The notes under the pieces: model-generated
Told to the model about the DNA's origin: nothing
Seen by the model: the letters and a program-made list of their open reading frames with translations, nothing else
Databases searched by the model: none
NCBI RefSeq assembly: GCF_007744675.1
Contig: NZ_CP036269.1
Coordinates: 5,993,546-6,057,545 of the forward strand
From: Gimesia alba
Lineage (GTDB): Bacteria; Planctomycetota; Planctomycetia; Planctomycetales; Planctomycetaceae
Direction: 5' to 3'
Length of the DNA stretch: 64,000 bases
Shown: one piece after another, positions 37,323-47,501 of the stretch
How positions within the stretch are numbered: the first letter of the stretch is position 1
Layout: each line of letters starts with the position of its first letter
Program-made: the position numbers and the translations under genes

Positions 37323-38831
37323 TTATTTGAGTTGTTTTTCAGCAACTTCAATCGCTTTGAGCAACCCCTTTGCCTTGTTCAATGTTTCATAATATTCCGT
37401 TTCAGGAACACTGTCAGCAACGATCCCGGCGCCGGCCTGGACATAGGCCGTCGATCCCTGCATCACCAGTGTTCGTAGTGCAATACACGTATCCATATTC
37501 CCGGTAAAATCGAGATATCCGACGGCTCCTGCATAGGGACCACGTCGGTGTGGTTCAAATTCATCAATGATTTCCATCGCCCGCACTTTCGGTGCCCCGG
37601 AGACGGTTCCGGCAGGCAGCCCTGCTCTCAAAGCATCAAGGGCCGAACGATCTTCCGTGAGCATGCCTGTCACATTCGAAGTAATGTGCATCACATGAGA
37701 ATAGCGTTCAACAACCATCACATCAGAGAGTTCAACAGAACCGAATTCACACACGCGTCCGACATCGTTTCTTGCCAGATCGATCAGCATGACGTGTTCG
37801 GCCCGCTCTTTGGGATCGGCCAGTAGTTCTTCTGCCAGTCGTTTGTCTTCTGCTTCGGTTTTCCCTCGTTTGCGTGTGCCTGCCAGCGGCCTGATCGTCG
37901 TGAAACGATCTTCCACGCGGACCATAATTTCCGGAGAGCTACCAACCAGATCGACTTCGGGAGTTTTGAGCAGAAACATGAACGGACTGGGATTCACCAC
38001 ACGCAGGCTGCGATAAATGTCGAGCGGCGTCGCTGCCGTTTCCAGTTTGAGTCGCTGGCTCAAGACCACCTGGAAAATATCGCCGGCCACAATATATTCT
38101 TTACAGGCTTCAACGGCTGCTTCAAATTTGGGCTGCGTAAAGTTCGACGTCCATTCTAAATCAGGCTCGGCATGTGCATCGACGCTGATGTCTGCCATCT
38201 TTAAAACGGTTGCATCGCCGGATTGAAAACGTTCACAGGTTTGATCGATTCGCTGACAGGCTGCCTGATACGCGGCTTGTAATTCTGCTTCGCTCATACC
38301 AGGTTGGAGATGAGCATGCGCGACGACCAGCACGGTTTTGTTAATCTGGTCGAAGACAACCATATGATCGTATAGCGCAAAAGAGAGATCGGGTAGTTTG
38401 CGGTCATTCTCGGGCGCATTCGGCAAATTTTCCGAGTAGCGTACAACATCGTAGCCGGCATAGCCGACGGCACCACCACAAAAACGGGGGAGCCCGGGCA
38501 GCTCAGCTGCCTGATATTGATTGAGAATCGACTCCAATTCTGCCAGGGGATCGTCGGCCGTTCGTTCTTGCGTCTTACCGTCTTGCTGAATGACCATGCG
38601 TTGCTCGTAGGCATCGACTGTCAAAAACGGATTGGCTCCCAGAAAGCTGTAGCGGCTGATCTGTTCTCCACCGACCACACTCTCGAACAGAAAAGAATAA
38701 GGGCCCTTTTCCAATAGTTGATATGCACTGACGGGAGTCAGCGTATCCCCGGTTAATTGCCGATACACGGGAACCAGGTTGGACTCTTTGGAGAGCCCTT
38801 TAAATGTTTCAAAATCTGGAACGTATTTCAT
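37323..38831 (-). CDS. trpE: Anthranilate synthase component I
   Basis: About 502 residues. It converts chorismate and ammonia to anthranilate. Landmarks: [10 protein letters not shown] near the N-terminus, [14 protein letters not shown], and the chorismate-binding half with [21 protein letters not shown]-type block, [55 protein letters not shown] and [15 protein letters not shown]. The ATG at 38831 is preferred over a GTG six codons upstream because TTAAGAG lies five bases before it. No trpG or other trp gene is adjacent; component II must be elsewhere. No Trp-codon leader was found upstream. Confidence 0.95.
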   Translation of the reverse strand: MKYVPDFETFKGLSKESNLVPVYRQLTGDTLTPVSAYQLLEKGPYSFLFESVVGGEQISRYSFLGANPFLTVDAYEQRMVIQQDGKTQERTADDPLAELESILNQYQAAELPGLPRFCGGAVGYAGYDVVRYSENLPNAPENDRKLPDLSFALYDHMVVFDQINKTVLVVAHAHLQPGMSEAELQAAYQAACQRIDQTCERFQSGDATVLKMADISVDAHAEPDLEWTSNFTQPKFEAAVEACKEYIVAGDIFQVVLSQRLKLETAATPLDIYRSLRVVNPSPFMFLLKTPEVDLVGSSPEIMVRVEDRFTTIRPLAGTRKRGKTEAEDKRLAEELLADPKERAEHVMLIDLARNDVGRVCEFGSVELSDVMVVERYSHVMHITSNVTGMLTEDRSALDALRAGLPAGTVSGAPKVRAMEIIDEFEPHRRGPYAGAVGYLDFTGNMDTCIALRTLVMQGSTAYVQAGAGIVADSVPETEYYETLNKAKGLLKAIEVAEKQLK

Positions 38832-39280
38832 GAATACTCTTAATTGCACTGTCTATGGATGAACAAGCATCCCGTTTTCTAATCGCTGTCGCGGTTTCTC
38901 TTATGAACGTTTCCCATTCCGGAGACAAGTTGCGAGCAGGAACAGTTCTCAAAAATCTCCAAAAAGACGATTTCCTGCCGACAATTAAAAATAGAGGGCA
39001 TCTGAGTCAGGTTTCAGGTATTTAAAATGTCGATTCACACGAGAGGAATGGTATTACTGGCATCCATCGCATAAAATGTCAGAGTAGGTTTGATCTTACA
39101 GAGCTTTCAATGAGAACAAACTGCATTAGACTTTGTTTTCCACGGCCGAATGAGTATGGTATTTGTTCCCTGAGTCTACACCGTTTGGGGATGAAAGTCA
39201 CGCGAGTTACAATACAAGCAAGAGACACTGTTTCAGACCTGTCGATTTGATCGAATTTCGTTATTTTAAGGAGAACAAGG
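38832..39280. other. Divergent intergenic region trpE/mcsB
   Basis: 449 bases between divergent starts. I looked on the minus strand for a Trp-rich leader peptide or attenuator before trpE and found neither. AAGGAG at about 39268 is the mcsB ribosome-binding site. No repeat or RNA element was recognised. Confidence 0.45.
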
Positions 39281-40345
39281 GTGAATTTGGACGCGTTCAC
39301 TCGCACAAGTGGTGAATGGCTGAGAGGAATCGGTCCGGACTCGGATATTGTGATGTCCAGCCGAATTCGACTGGCCAGAAACCTCGCACAGTTCCCCTTT
39401 ATTAATCGCTGTACAGAATCGACTCTGGGCGAGATCGAGCAGTTGATGCGCCCGATCATAACGTCGCTTCCCATGGAAGAAAAACTCTCCTATCTCGATG
39501 TCAATAAGCTGAGCAACCTGGATCGGCAGTTCATTGTGGAACGACAGCTGATCAGTCGCGAACACGCCGAACGAACCGGTCCACGAGGTGTTGGTCTGGA
39601 TAGCGAAGAAAATATCGGCATCATGGTCAACGAGGAAGACCATCTCCGACTGCAGGTGCTTCGTAGCGGGTTTTCTCTGAATGAGTGCTGGGACACGATC
39701 AATCAAATCGATGATCTACTCGAACAGCAGGTGACTTATGCATTCAGTGAAGAATTTGGCTACTTGACTGCTTGCCCTACGAACGTGGGAACCGGCATCC
39801 GGGTGAGTGTGATGCTGCATCTGCCGGCACTGGTCATCACTAAAGAAATCCAGAAAGTTTTCCAGGCACTGCAGAAAATTAATCTGGCAGTACGCGGCCT
39901 GTATGGTGAAGGCAGTCAGGCGATGGGTGACTTCTATCAGATTTCCAATCAGGTCACGCTGGGGCAAACCGAACAACAGTTGATCGACAGTATCAAGGAA
40001 GTCGTCCCGAATATTATTTCTTATGAGCGACGCGTCAGAAATTCGCTGATTAAAGAGAATCGCCAGGGGCTGCACGATCAGGTTTCACGCGCTTATGGAA
40101 TTTTAAGCACCGCGCAGACGATTAGTTCAGAAGAAACCATGCATCTGCTTTCGAGCGTGCGGATGGGAGTCAATCTGGGCCTGATTGAAGACCTGCCGAT
40201 TTCCGCCGTGAATGAGATGTTTATTTTCACACAACCAGCTCACTTGCAGAAACTGCAGGGAGGTGAACTGGAATCCAGCGAGCGGAATGCCGCCCGTGCG
40301 AATTATCTTCGCCAGCGAATCAGCGATGCCAGCAGTTCTACTTGA
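39281..40345 (+). CDS. mcsB: Protein arginine kinase, McsB type
   Basis: 354 residues of the ATP:guanido phosphotransferase family, bacterial McsB branch: it phosphorylates arginines in proteins. Blocks: DIVMSSRIRLARNLAQFPF, GVGLDSEENIGIMVNEEDHL-type loop, and YLTACPTNVGTGIRVSVMLH with the catalytic Cys165. The N-terminal arginine-kinase substrate domain of animals is absent. In Firmicutes the partner McsA and ClpC lie beside it, but not here. The GTG start follows AAGGAG by about nine bases. The next gene begins 205 bases on. Confidence 0.9.
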   Translation: MNLDAFTRTSGEWLRGIGPDSDIVMSSRIRLARNLAQFPFINRCTESTLGEIEQLMRPIITSLPMEEKLSYLDVNKLSNLDRQFIVERQLISREHAERTGPRGVGLDSEENIGIMVNEEDHLRLQVLRSGFSLNECWDTINQIDDLLEQQVTYAFSEEFGYLTACPTNVGTGIRVSVMLHLPALVITKEIQKVFQALQKINLAVRGLYGEGSQAMGDFYQISNQVTLGQTEQQLIDSIKEVVPNIISYERRVRNSLIKENRQGLHDQVSRAYGILSTAQTISSEETMHLLSSVRMGVNLGLIEDLPISAVNEMFIFTQPAHLQKLQGGELESSERNAARANYLRQRISDASSST

Positions 40346-40550
40346 GCATGTTGTTGTAGCCTGCAATTCGGGCTGTGATGGAAATTCATCCGGTCCCACT
40401 CTCGGAATTTGATTACATGCTCGACACAGGCTGTCGGGCAATGTTAAGATGTTAATGCGTTTTGGTTCACCAGATACGCCCTGATCCTCACTAATTTCGA
40501 TCCTAATTTCCCATTAAAAATCACTCGCCCTTATCAACCGGGATACCACC

Positions 40551-43500
40551 ATGCGAAAATCTGTCTGCGTTCTACTTACACTCCTCGCATTTTCCATCAG
40601 CACAGTCAACGCCCAGGAATTTCAGAACCTGTTCAACGGGAAAGACCTGAGCGGCTGGGCTGGAAAAGAAGGTTTCTGGACCGTTCAAAACGGTGCTATT
40701 GTTGGCGAAACGACGAAAGAAAACCCGGCCAAGCCGAATACCTTTCTGGTCTGGCAAGGAGGGGATGTCGGCGATTTTGAATTCAAGGCGACCGTCCGAT
40801 TCAAAGGAAATAACTCCGGCGTTCAATATCGCAGTGAGCTGGTTGACCCCGCCAACTTTGCATTAAAAGGCTATCAGGCCGACCTGCATCCGAAACCAGA
40901 ATACTTCGGGATGCTCTATGGTGAGCGAACCGGCCGCGGGATTATCGCACAACGTTTCCAACGCGTGGAAGCGGGCGCCAAGGGGAAGCCAAAGGTCGTT
41001 GCCGAGATTGGCGATAAAAACCAACAGCTCACTGACTGGGACTGGAACGAAATTCGCATCGTCGCCGTTGGAAATCGCATGGTCCATCAAGTCAATGGCG
41101 TCAACACCATCGACCTGACCGATAATCATCCTGAAGCATTTTCCAAAGGCGTTCTCGGCCTGCAACTTCACGCCGGTCCTCCCATGCGGGTGGAATTCAA
41201 AGATCTGCAATACCGACCGTTAGCCAGCGACGAAGCGGCTGCGGTTCTGAAAGCAGCTGTTGAGAACAAAAAAAAGGCGCCCGCGCCCAAGAAAACAACA
41301 TCCAAAAAACGCAGCCGGTTCGACTGGGTTTCAGAAAAGCCGGCTCCGGTCTGGGTCTGGCGTACGAAGAATTCGACGGGCAATGATCCAATCTACCTGC
41401 GCCAGAAATTCGAAGTCGCAGGTCCAGTCAAAGCAGCGAAACTCTATTTCACCTGTGATAACCGGGCAACCGTCTGGATCAATGGCAAAGATGCCGGCAC
41501 GGCAACCGACTGGGGTAACCCGGTGATGATGGGCGATGCCAAAAAACTGATCCAAACAGGTACAAATCAAATTGCGGTCCAGGCCAAGAACAACGGCGGT
41601 GTGGCTGCGTTTGTCTTGAAACTGGAAATCGAAACTGCCGACGGCAAAAAACAGTCAATCATTTCGACTCCCGACTGGAAACTGAGCGACTCAAAAACCA
41701 AAGACTGGCAACTCGCTAGCTTCAACGATTCTGCCTGGAAACTGAAGCTGAAAAAAATGGGAGACTTTGGTAGTGGTCCCTGGGGAAAGCCGGGAATCAC
41801 CACCCGGAGCGGCGGCGTTGATATTGCGGAACTCACTGAGAACATCACCATTGCCAAAGACTTCAAAGTCGAGCTGCTCTACGAAGTCCCCGGGAACGAA
41901 GAAGGGAGTTGGGTCTCACTGACAACGGACGGCCAAGGCCGCTTGCTGGCGAGCGATCAAGGCGACAAAGGGCTTTATCGCATCACTGTTACGGAAGGTG
42001 CTGAGGAACCACAGGTCGAAGTCGAAAAACTGCAGCTTAATCTTTCCGGCGCTCAAGGCATGACCTGGCATAACGATGCACTCTACTTTCACAAGAACGG
42101 CGGCAACCTCTATAAAGTGACCGATACAAACGGGGATGATCAGTTCGACAAAGCCGAGGTCCTCCCCAGCGAACGCAGTGGCGGCGAACATGGAAACCAT
42201 GCCGTAATTGTGGCTGAGGATGGAAAGCATCTTTATGTCATCGGCGGAAACCATGCTGCCTTACCCCCCAAAGACAGCATTGTTCGTTTGCACGTTCCCA
42301 CCTGGGACGAAGACCTGCTCTTACCGCGCGAATGGGATGCAAACGGGCATGCACGCGGCCGTCTTGCACCGGGGGGCTGGATTTCGAAATACTCTCCCGA
42401 AACAAAACAACACGAAATTATTTCAACGGGTTACCGCAACCAGTACGACATTGCCCTCAACCGTTTCGGCGACCTCTTCACCTATGATGCCGATATGGAA
42501 TGGGACCTGGGAACACCCTGGTATCGTCCGACCAGAATTAACTGTGCTGTCAGTGGTTCTGACTATGGCTGGCGCAGTGGTTCCGGAAAATGGCCCGAAT
42601 ACTACGAAGACAGTCTTCCCGCTGTCGTGAATATTGGCCCCGGTTGTCCGACCGGTGTGATCAGCGGGCAGGGTGCGAAGTTCCCTGCCAAATATCAGGA
42701 CGCGATTTTCGCACTCGACTGGACCTTCGGCACGATCTATGCCATCCACCTGACACCTGACGGCGCGGGTTACCGCGGCGAACAGGAAGCATTCTGCTAC
42801 GGCTCTCCCCTTCCCTTAACGGACGCGATAATAGGACACGACGGAGCCCTGTATTTCACCATCGGTGGTCGAGGAACGAAATCAGCTCTGTTCCGCATCA
42901 CCTATACCGGTAATGAATCGACCAAACCCGTAACAGGTGAAATCGCCGGTGGGGACGCACGAAAACTGCGTCGCAGTCTGGAAGCGTTTCACGGCAAGCA
43001 AAACGCCGCTGCAATCGGCGCCGCCTGGCCTCATCTTTCCAGCTCTGATCGCTGGTTACGCCATGCAGCACGCGTCGCGATTGAATCCCAACCCGTCGAT
43101 CAATGGGCGGCGAAAGTTTTTACAGAAAAGAATCCTCAAGCCAGAATTTCCGGTGCCGTCGCTCTTGCTCGCATGGGAAATGAATCACACCGCGATGCTC
43201 TCATTGCTGCGTTGCTCGAACTGAAACCGTCTGAATTGAGCGAGTCTCAGTTCCTTGGTCTCCTGCGTGCGTATTCCCTGACCTTTATCCGTCTTGGGAA
43301 ACCAACGGCTGAGCAACGCGAACAGATCATTGCTGTACTCGACCCTTATTTGCCAAACAAGAGTAAAAACATCAACACTGAATTGGTCCGCGTCTTAGTC
43401 TACCTCGAAGCACCCAACGTAATTTCGAAAGCCATAAATCTGATTGCGGATCGTGGCGAGCCTGAAGTGCCTGACTGGACGGAACTGGCCGGTCGCAATA

Positions 43501-44306
43501 AAAATTATGGCGGTCGTGTGCTGGAGATGCTCAAGAACCATCCGCCTTCGCACGAAGTCAACTATGCGTTCATGCTTCGCAACCTGCGGAAAGGCTGGAC
43601 GATGGACCAGCGCCGCACTTATATTGAGTTCATCAACTCCGCCGCGAAGTTCCCCGGCGGTAACAGCTACGCCAAGTTTCTCGGCAACCTGCGAGACGAA
43701 GTTCTCGGTTATCTGAGTAACGCTGATCGTGCTGCGTTAGCAGATATCAGCGGCGAGAATTTCAATCCAGTTCCCGACTTTGAAATTACGCCACCGAAGG
43801 GCCCCGGCAAGACCTGGTCGATTGTTGAAGCCAGCCAATATACATCTGGTGGCAAACTGAAAGCGGCCAGTTTTGAGAACGGTCGTAATCTGTTCCATTC
43901 GATGCGTTGTGCCGCATGCCACCGGTTTGATGGACTGGGCGGGGATGTGGGGCCAGACCTGACTACGGTGAAGAATAAATTCGATGCCCGCTACATTCTT
44001 GAGTCGATCGTTGAGCCGAGCAAAGTCATTTCGGATCAATATCAGTCATCAATGGTGCTGACCGAAGATGGACGCTCTTTGACGGGACTGGTCGCGAAAG
44101 ATGGCGATAATGTGATTATCTACCCGGCTGATGCGAAAGCCAAGCCGATCACACTGTCTGCTGACCAGGTTGACGAAATCCTGCCTTCTTCCGTCTCGCA
44201 AATGCCGAAAGACATGTTGAATGCATTGAACGGCGACGAAATTCGGGATTTGATGGCGTACCTGCTCTCAGGCGGCGATCCGAAATCGCGCGTTTATAAA
44301 AAATAA
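40551..44306 (+). CDS. Giant secreted DUF1080 / propeller / HEAT / PVC-type cytochrome c protein
   Basis: 1251 residues. In order: signal peptide (1-22); a DUF1080 (3-keto-disaccharide hydrolase) sandwich (about 23-225, QNLFNGKDLSGWAG, FGMLYGERTGRG, GVLGLQLHAGPPM); a K-rich linker; a galactose-binding-like sandwich (about 262-415, WIN-GKDAGTATDWGN); a beta-propeller of the glucose/sorbosone-dehydrogenase type (about 420-800); HEAT-like helices (about 810-1060); and a PVC-type haem domain with CAACH (Cys1120-His1124) and MPKDML as the likely distal Met. It could oxidise sugars and pass electrons to a periplasmic haem, as proposed for planctomycetes. It is followed by a strong palindrome. Confidence 0.93.
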   Translation: MRKSVCVLLTLLAFSISTVNAQEFQNLFNGKDLSGWAGKEGFWTVQNGAIVGETTKENPAKPNTFLVWQGGDVGDFEFKATVRFKGNNSGVQYRSELVDPANFALKGYQADLHPKPEYFGMLYGERTGRGIIAQRFQRVEAGAKGKPKVVAEIGDKNQQLTDWDWNEIRIVAVGNRMVHQVNGVNTIDLTDNHPEAFSKGVLGLQLHAGPPMRVEFKDLQYRPLASDEAAAVLKAAVENKKKAPAPKKTTSKKRSRFDWVSEKPAPVWVWRTKNSTGNDPIYLRQKFEVAGPVKAAKLYFTCDNRATVWINGKDAGTATDWGNPVMMGDAKKLIQTGTNQIAVQAKNNGGVAAFVLKLEIETADGKKQSIISTPDWKLSDSKTKDWQLASFNDSAWKLKLKKMGDFGSGPWGKPGITTRSGGVDIAELTENITIAKDFKVELLYEVPGNEEGSWVSLTTDGQGRLLASDQGDKGLYRITVTEGAEEPQVEVEKLQLNLSGAQGMTWHNDALYFHKNGGNLYKVTDTNGDDQFDKAEVLPSERSGGEHGNHAVIVAEDGKHLYVIGGNHAALPPKDSIVRLHVPTWDEDLLLPREWDANGHARGRLAPGGWISKYSPETKQHEIISTGYRNQYDIALNRFGDLFTYDADMEWDLGTPWYRPTRINCAVSGSDYGWRSGSGKWPEYYEDSLPAVVNIGPGCPTGVISGQGAKFPAKYQDAIFALDWTFGTIYAIHLTPDGAGYRGEQEAFCYGSPLPLTDAIIGHDGALYFTIGGRGTKSALFRITYTGNESTKPVTGEIAGGDARKLRRSLEAFHGKQNAAAIGAAWPHLSSSDRWLRHAARVAIESQPVDQWAAKVFTEKNPQARISGAVALARMGNESHRDALIAALLELKPSELSESQFLGLLRAYSLTFIRLGKPTAEQREQIIAVLDPYLPNKSKNINTELVRVLVYLEAPNVISKAINLIADRGEPEVPDWTELAGRNKNYGGRVLEMLKNHPPSHEVNYAFMLRNLRKGWTMDQRRTYIEFINSAAKFPGGNSYAKFLGNLRDEVLGYLSNADRAALADISGENFNPVPDFEITPPKGPGKTWSIVEASQYTSGGKLKAASFENGRNLFHSMRCAACHRFDGLGGDVGPDLTTVKNKFDARYILESIVEPSKVISDQYQSSMVLTEDGRSLTGLVAKDGDNVIIYPADAKAKPITLSADQVDEILPSSVSQMPKDMLNALNGDEIRDLMAYLLSGGDPKSRVYKK

Positions 44307-44333
44307 ACAGCGGAAGATCTTACATCCAGTCGC

Positions 44334-44365
44334 GCGATTGTAAGGTAAAGGTACCTTACAATCGC
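44334..44365. terminator. Perfect 14-bp hairpin between convergent genes, probable two-way terminator
   Basis: GCGATTGTAAGGTA pairs with TACCTTACAATCGC around an AAGG loop. The right arm includes the stop codon (TAA on the minus strand, 44358-44356) of the AarF gene and the hairpin begins 27 bases after the cytochrome-protein stop. There is no clear T-run, so termination may need Rho or may be a transcript-end protector. Confidence 0.7.
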
Positions 44366-46053
44366 CCACTGCGAAATACGCCGTAGATCAACCAGATTCC
44401 CAATAGACTCGACATCATGAAAATCGGAATGCTGACATACACGAGCCGTGTGTCGGAGGAAATGGTAATCGCCGAGGCCAGAATCAGCGAGGACATGACC
44501 ATCCCAATCGCCAGGCGGTTTCCTGAGCGGTCCATTTCGGTTGTCAGATGATCGATTCCCTTGTGCTCCAAATGAATTCGAAGTTCATCGTCACTCAATT
44601 TGCCCAACGTGCGGCCGACCTGCTCGGGCAGATCATGCATGACCTTCGACAGGCTACAGGCTTCTGACCAGATTCGATTGGCGATCGCACGCGGATGATA
44701 TCGCTCGGAGGAAATCTTATAAATGTAAGGTTCCATTTCCTGTGCGATATTTAAATCCGGTGCCATGCGGGCAGCCACGCCTTCGAGCGTAATTAAGGCC
44801 CGAATCAGTAACATGATATCGACGGGGCAGCGAATGCGGTGAATCGCCAAAATGTTGATAAAATCGGTCAGCATCTTGCCTACGCTGATCTGATCCAAGG
44901 GGATGCCGTAATAATTTCCGATAAAGTCACGCAGGTCTGCACGTAACAACTGATGGTCAACGGCTCGTTTTGCTTTCCCAATATTTAAAACCACATCTAC
45001 CAGTTTGGCCGTATCTTTTTTCGCAACATTCAACAATAAGTCGACCAGCAAGTCGCGGCGTTCTTCTTCGAGTACTCCGATCATGCCGTAATCGATCAGG
45101 CATAAGGAACCGTCGGGCAAGACACGGAAATTTCCCGGATGAGGATCGGCGTGAAAGATTCCAAATTCAAACGTCATTTTCATAAAGATGCGTGCGCCGT
45201 TGGCGGCGACATCGTGCGGACTGATCGGCAGATTTTTTAATTGTTCATCATCGTCAATCCGATAGCCGTCAATATATTCCATCGTGATGATATCGCCTTG
45301 CGTCATGTCCCAGTAAATCTTGGGGACGTAGAGCGTCGCATCATCCTGAAATAAACGATAGAACTCGTCGGTGGAACGGGCCTCTCGAGTAAACTGCAAC
45401 TCTCTTCGAATCGTGCGGGAAAACTGGTTGACCAGACCGACGGGATCAAAAACTTCGGCATCAGGGAAATGGCGTTCGATCATCGTTGCCAGTTCGTACA
45501 TCAGGCTTAAGTCCTGTTCGATCACCCGGTCGATGTCTGGGCGTTTAATCTTCACGACCAGCTCGGTGCCATCATGATGACGGGCTTTATGCACCTGCCC
45601 TAATGAACCCGCGGCGAGTGGTTTTCGATCGAACTCAGCAAACAGAGAATCAATTGAACCGTCTAATTCTCGTTCAACTATTTCAATCGCCGTTTCACTG
45701 GGAAAGGATGGGACGCGTTCCTGCAGTTTTTCTAATTCATTGACTACATCCCGGGGAACAAGATCGGGGCGTGTACTCACAACCTGACCGAACTTGATAA
45801 ACGTCACCCCCAGACTTTCAAGTGCAAGGCGAATCCGTTTCGCGCGAGTCAATTTGACCTCGGGCTCAGAACGCTTCCAGAACAGCAGCCGGCGGCCCCA
45901 GCGTAGATACCGCCTGAGTCCCAGTTGATCAACCAGGTCGTCAAAACCGTAATTCACGAGAACCGTGACAATCTCGCGGCTTCTCCGTAGATTTCTCAAT
46001 AACCGTAGTGGGTTTGAATCCAAGGGTTTCTCCTGCATCGAAAGCGATCTCAC
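44356..46053 (-). CDS. ABC1/AarF/UbiB family kinase-like protein
   Basis: 565 residues. The atypical-kinase core has LESLGVTFIKFGQVVSTRPD, a KxGQ-type motif, PLAAGSLGQVHKARHHDG, the ExD-type block IFHADPHPGNFRVLPDG and CLIDYGMIG. Two hydrophobic helices close the C-terminus (about 510-555), a membrane anchor. UbiB-family members support quinone biosynthesis or lipid handling and are thought to be ATPases. The GTG start at 46053 has GAGGAA just upstream; an ATG at 46038 is an alternative without one. The stop codon lies inside a 14-bp hairpin. It is divergent from the PQQ-like gene at 46215. Confidence 0.9.
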   Translation of the reverse strand: MRSLSMQEKPLDSNPLRLLRNLRRSREIVTVLVNYGFDDLVDQLGLRRYLRWGRRLLFWKRSEPEVKLTRAKRIRLALESLGVTFIKFGQVVSTRPDLVPRDVVNELEKLQERVPSFPSETAIEIVERELDGSIDSLFAEFDRKPLAAGSLGQVHKARHHDGTELVVKIKRPDIDRVIEQDLSLMYELATMIERHFPDAEVFDPVGLVNQFSRTIRRELQFTREARSTDEFYRLFQDDATLYVPKIYWDMTQGDIITMEYIDGYRIDDDEQLKNLPISPHDVAANGARIFMKMTFEFGIFHADPHPGNFRVLPDGSLCLIDYGMIGVLEEERRDLLVDLLLNVAKKDTAKLVDVVLNIGKAKRAVDHQLLRADLRDFIGNYYGIPLDQISVGKMLTDFINILAIHRIRCPVDIMLLIRALITLEGVAARMAPDLNIAQEMEPYIYKISSERYHPRAIANRIWSEACSLSKVMHDLPEQVGRTLGKLSDDELRIHLEHKGIDHLTTEMDRSGNRLAIGMVMSSLILASAITISSDTRLVYVSIPIFMMSSLLGIWLIYGVFRSGRL

Positions 46054-46214
46054 GAATTTCCTCTTCGGTAAGCGCAGTCTGATATATCTGTTCGGTTTTA
46101 CTTTTTATCTTAGCAGACTATAACAGACGTTCCTATGCAGCAAAGCCCCGATGTTATTAAAATAGAATTCCACGAAATCTTGTCACAATTCACCTGGAAC
46201 GCGGAGTCGGATAT

Positions 46215-47486
46215 ATGCGTTTTTTCAATTACTGCCTGATGATAATCCTCAGTGTGACCTCCGTATGCCAGGCGGGCGACTGGCCGCAAATTTTAGGTCC
46301 TTATCGCAACGGGCATGCAGCAGAAGAATCAATCGACTCCGCCTGGCCTGAATCGGGTCCCCCCGTCAAGTGGCAGCGTGGTGTCGGAAGTGGCTATGCC
46401 GGCCTCTCGATATACAAGAATAAGGCAATTTTATTTCATCGCGTAGGCGATCTCGAAACCGTCGAAGCCCTCGATACTCAAACAGGGGAACCACTCTGGA
46501 AACAGACCACCCCCGTCAATTACAAAGGGACTTTTAATCCCAATGATGGTCCGATCGCCGTCCCCTTAATTCACAAAAATCGCGTTTACACATTCGGAAT
46601 CGCCGGCAATCTGCAGTGCCTGGATCTGGAGACCGGCAAGAAGATCTGGTCTCGCGATACCCATAAGGATTTTCAGGTCGGACAGGGTTATTTCGGCGTG
46701 GGCAGCACTCCGATTATCGTGGAAGACAAATTGCTGGTGAATGTGGGTGGAAAACGAAAAAATGCCGGGATTGTCGCGTTCTCGCTCGACAAAGGATTTA
46801 CTCTCTGGCAAACGCTGCAGGATGATGCCAGTTATTCTTCTCCGACTTCCGCGTTCCTGCATGGGCGTTTTTACGCGATCTTTATCACACGTCTGCATCT
46901 GGTTGGCGTTGATCCTGAGAACGGGAACATCCTGTTTCAATTTCCGTTTGGAAAACGGGGGCCAACGGTCAATGGTGCCGACCCGGTTGTGATTGGAAAT
47001 AATGTATTTGCTACAGCCAGTTATGGAGTGGGAGGTTTCTGGGGCAAGATAGAGCGTGCGAACGCCAGCGAAGTCTGGCGGAACCAGCAGATCATGTCCA
47101 GCCAATATACAACCCCCATTGAATACGGGGGGAAATTAATCGGCATCGATGGTCGTCAAGACATTGGGACTTCACGGCTGATTTGCTTTGATCCTCAAAC
47201 CCAGAAAGTGAACTGGTCTCATCATAACTTTGGCTATGCCACCTTGATTGAAGCTGATAATAAACTGATTCTCATGAAAACGGACGGTACACTGGTTCTG
47301 ACGGAAGCCTCATTAGAGACCTATAAAGAACTCGGTCGTGCCCAGATATTTAATTCAACAACCCGGGCTCTGCCTGCGTTATCCAATGGGCTGCTATTTG
47401 TCAGAGACGAGAAGACACTGAAATGTTTACAGTTGAAATCAGAAAATCCAGCCCCCGTAACACCCGAGAAATCTCCTTTGAAGTAA
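46215..47486 (+). CDS. Secreted PQQ-binding-like beta-propeller protein
   Basis: 423 residues: a signal peptide (MRFFNYCLMIILSVTSVCQA), WPQILGPYRNGHAAEE (the standard opening of the planctomycete propellers), and about seven blades with the recurring ALDTQTGEPLWKQ, CLDLETGKKIWSR and SLDKGFTLWQ pattern. The tryptophan-docking motifs suggest a PQQ-like or structural propeller; a bound cofactor cannot be proved from sequence. It is 15 bases upstream of hemL on the same strand, so the two may be co-transcribed despite no obvious functional link. Confidence 0.88.
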   Translation: MRFFNYCLMIILSVTSVCQAGDWPQILGPYRNGHAAEESIDSAWPESGPPVKWQRGVGSGYAGLSIYKNKAILFHRVGDLETVEALDTQTGEPLWKQTTPVNYKGTFNPNDGPIAVPLIHKNRVYTFGIAGNLQCLDLETGKKIWSRDTHKDFQVGQGYFGVGSTPIIVEDKLLVNVGGKRKNAGIVAFSLDKGFTLWQTLQDDASYSSPTSAFLHGRFYAIFITRLHLVGVDPENGNILFQFPFGKRGPTVNGADPVVIGNNVFATASYGVGGFWGKIERANASEVWRNQQIMSSQYTTPIEYGGKLIGIDGRQDIGTSRLICFDPQTQKVNWSHHNFGYATLIEADNKLILMKTDGTLVLTEASLETYKELGRAQIFNSTTRALPALSNGLLFVRDEKTLKCLQLKSENPAPVTPEKSPLK

Positions 47487-47501
47487 GGTCTGAATAGAAG
47501 A

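Noticed and set aside
38832-38960. Possible Trp attenuator leader before trpE
   Set aside because: No tandem Trp codons and no terminator/antiterminator stems on the minus strand.
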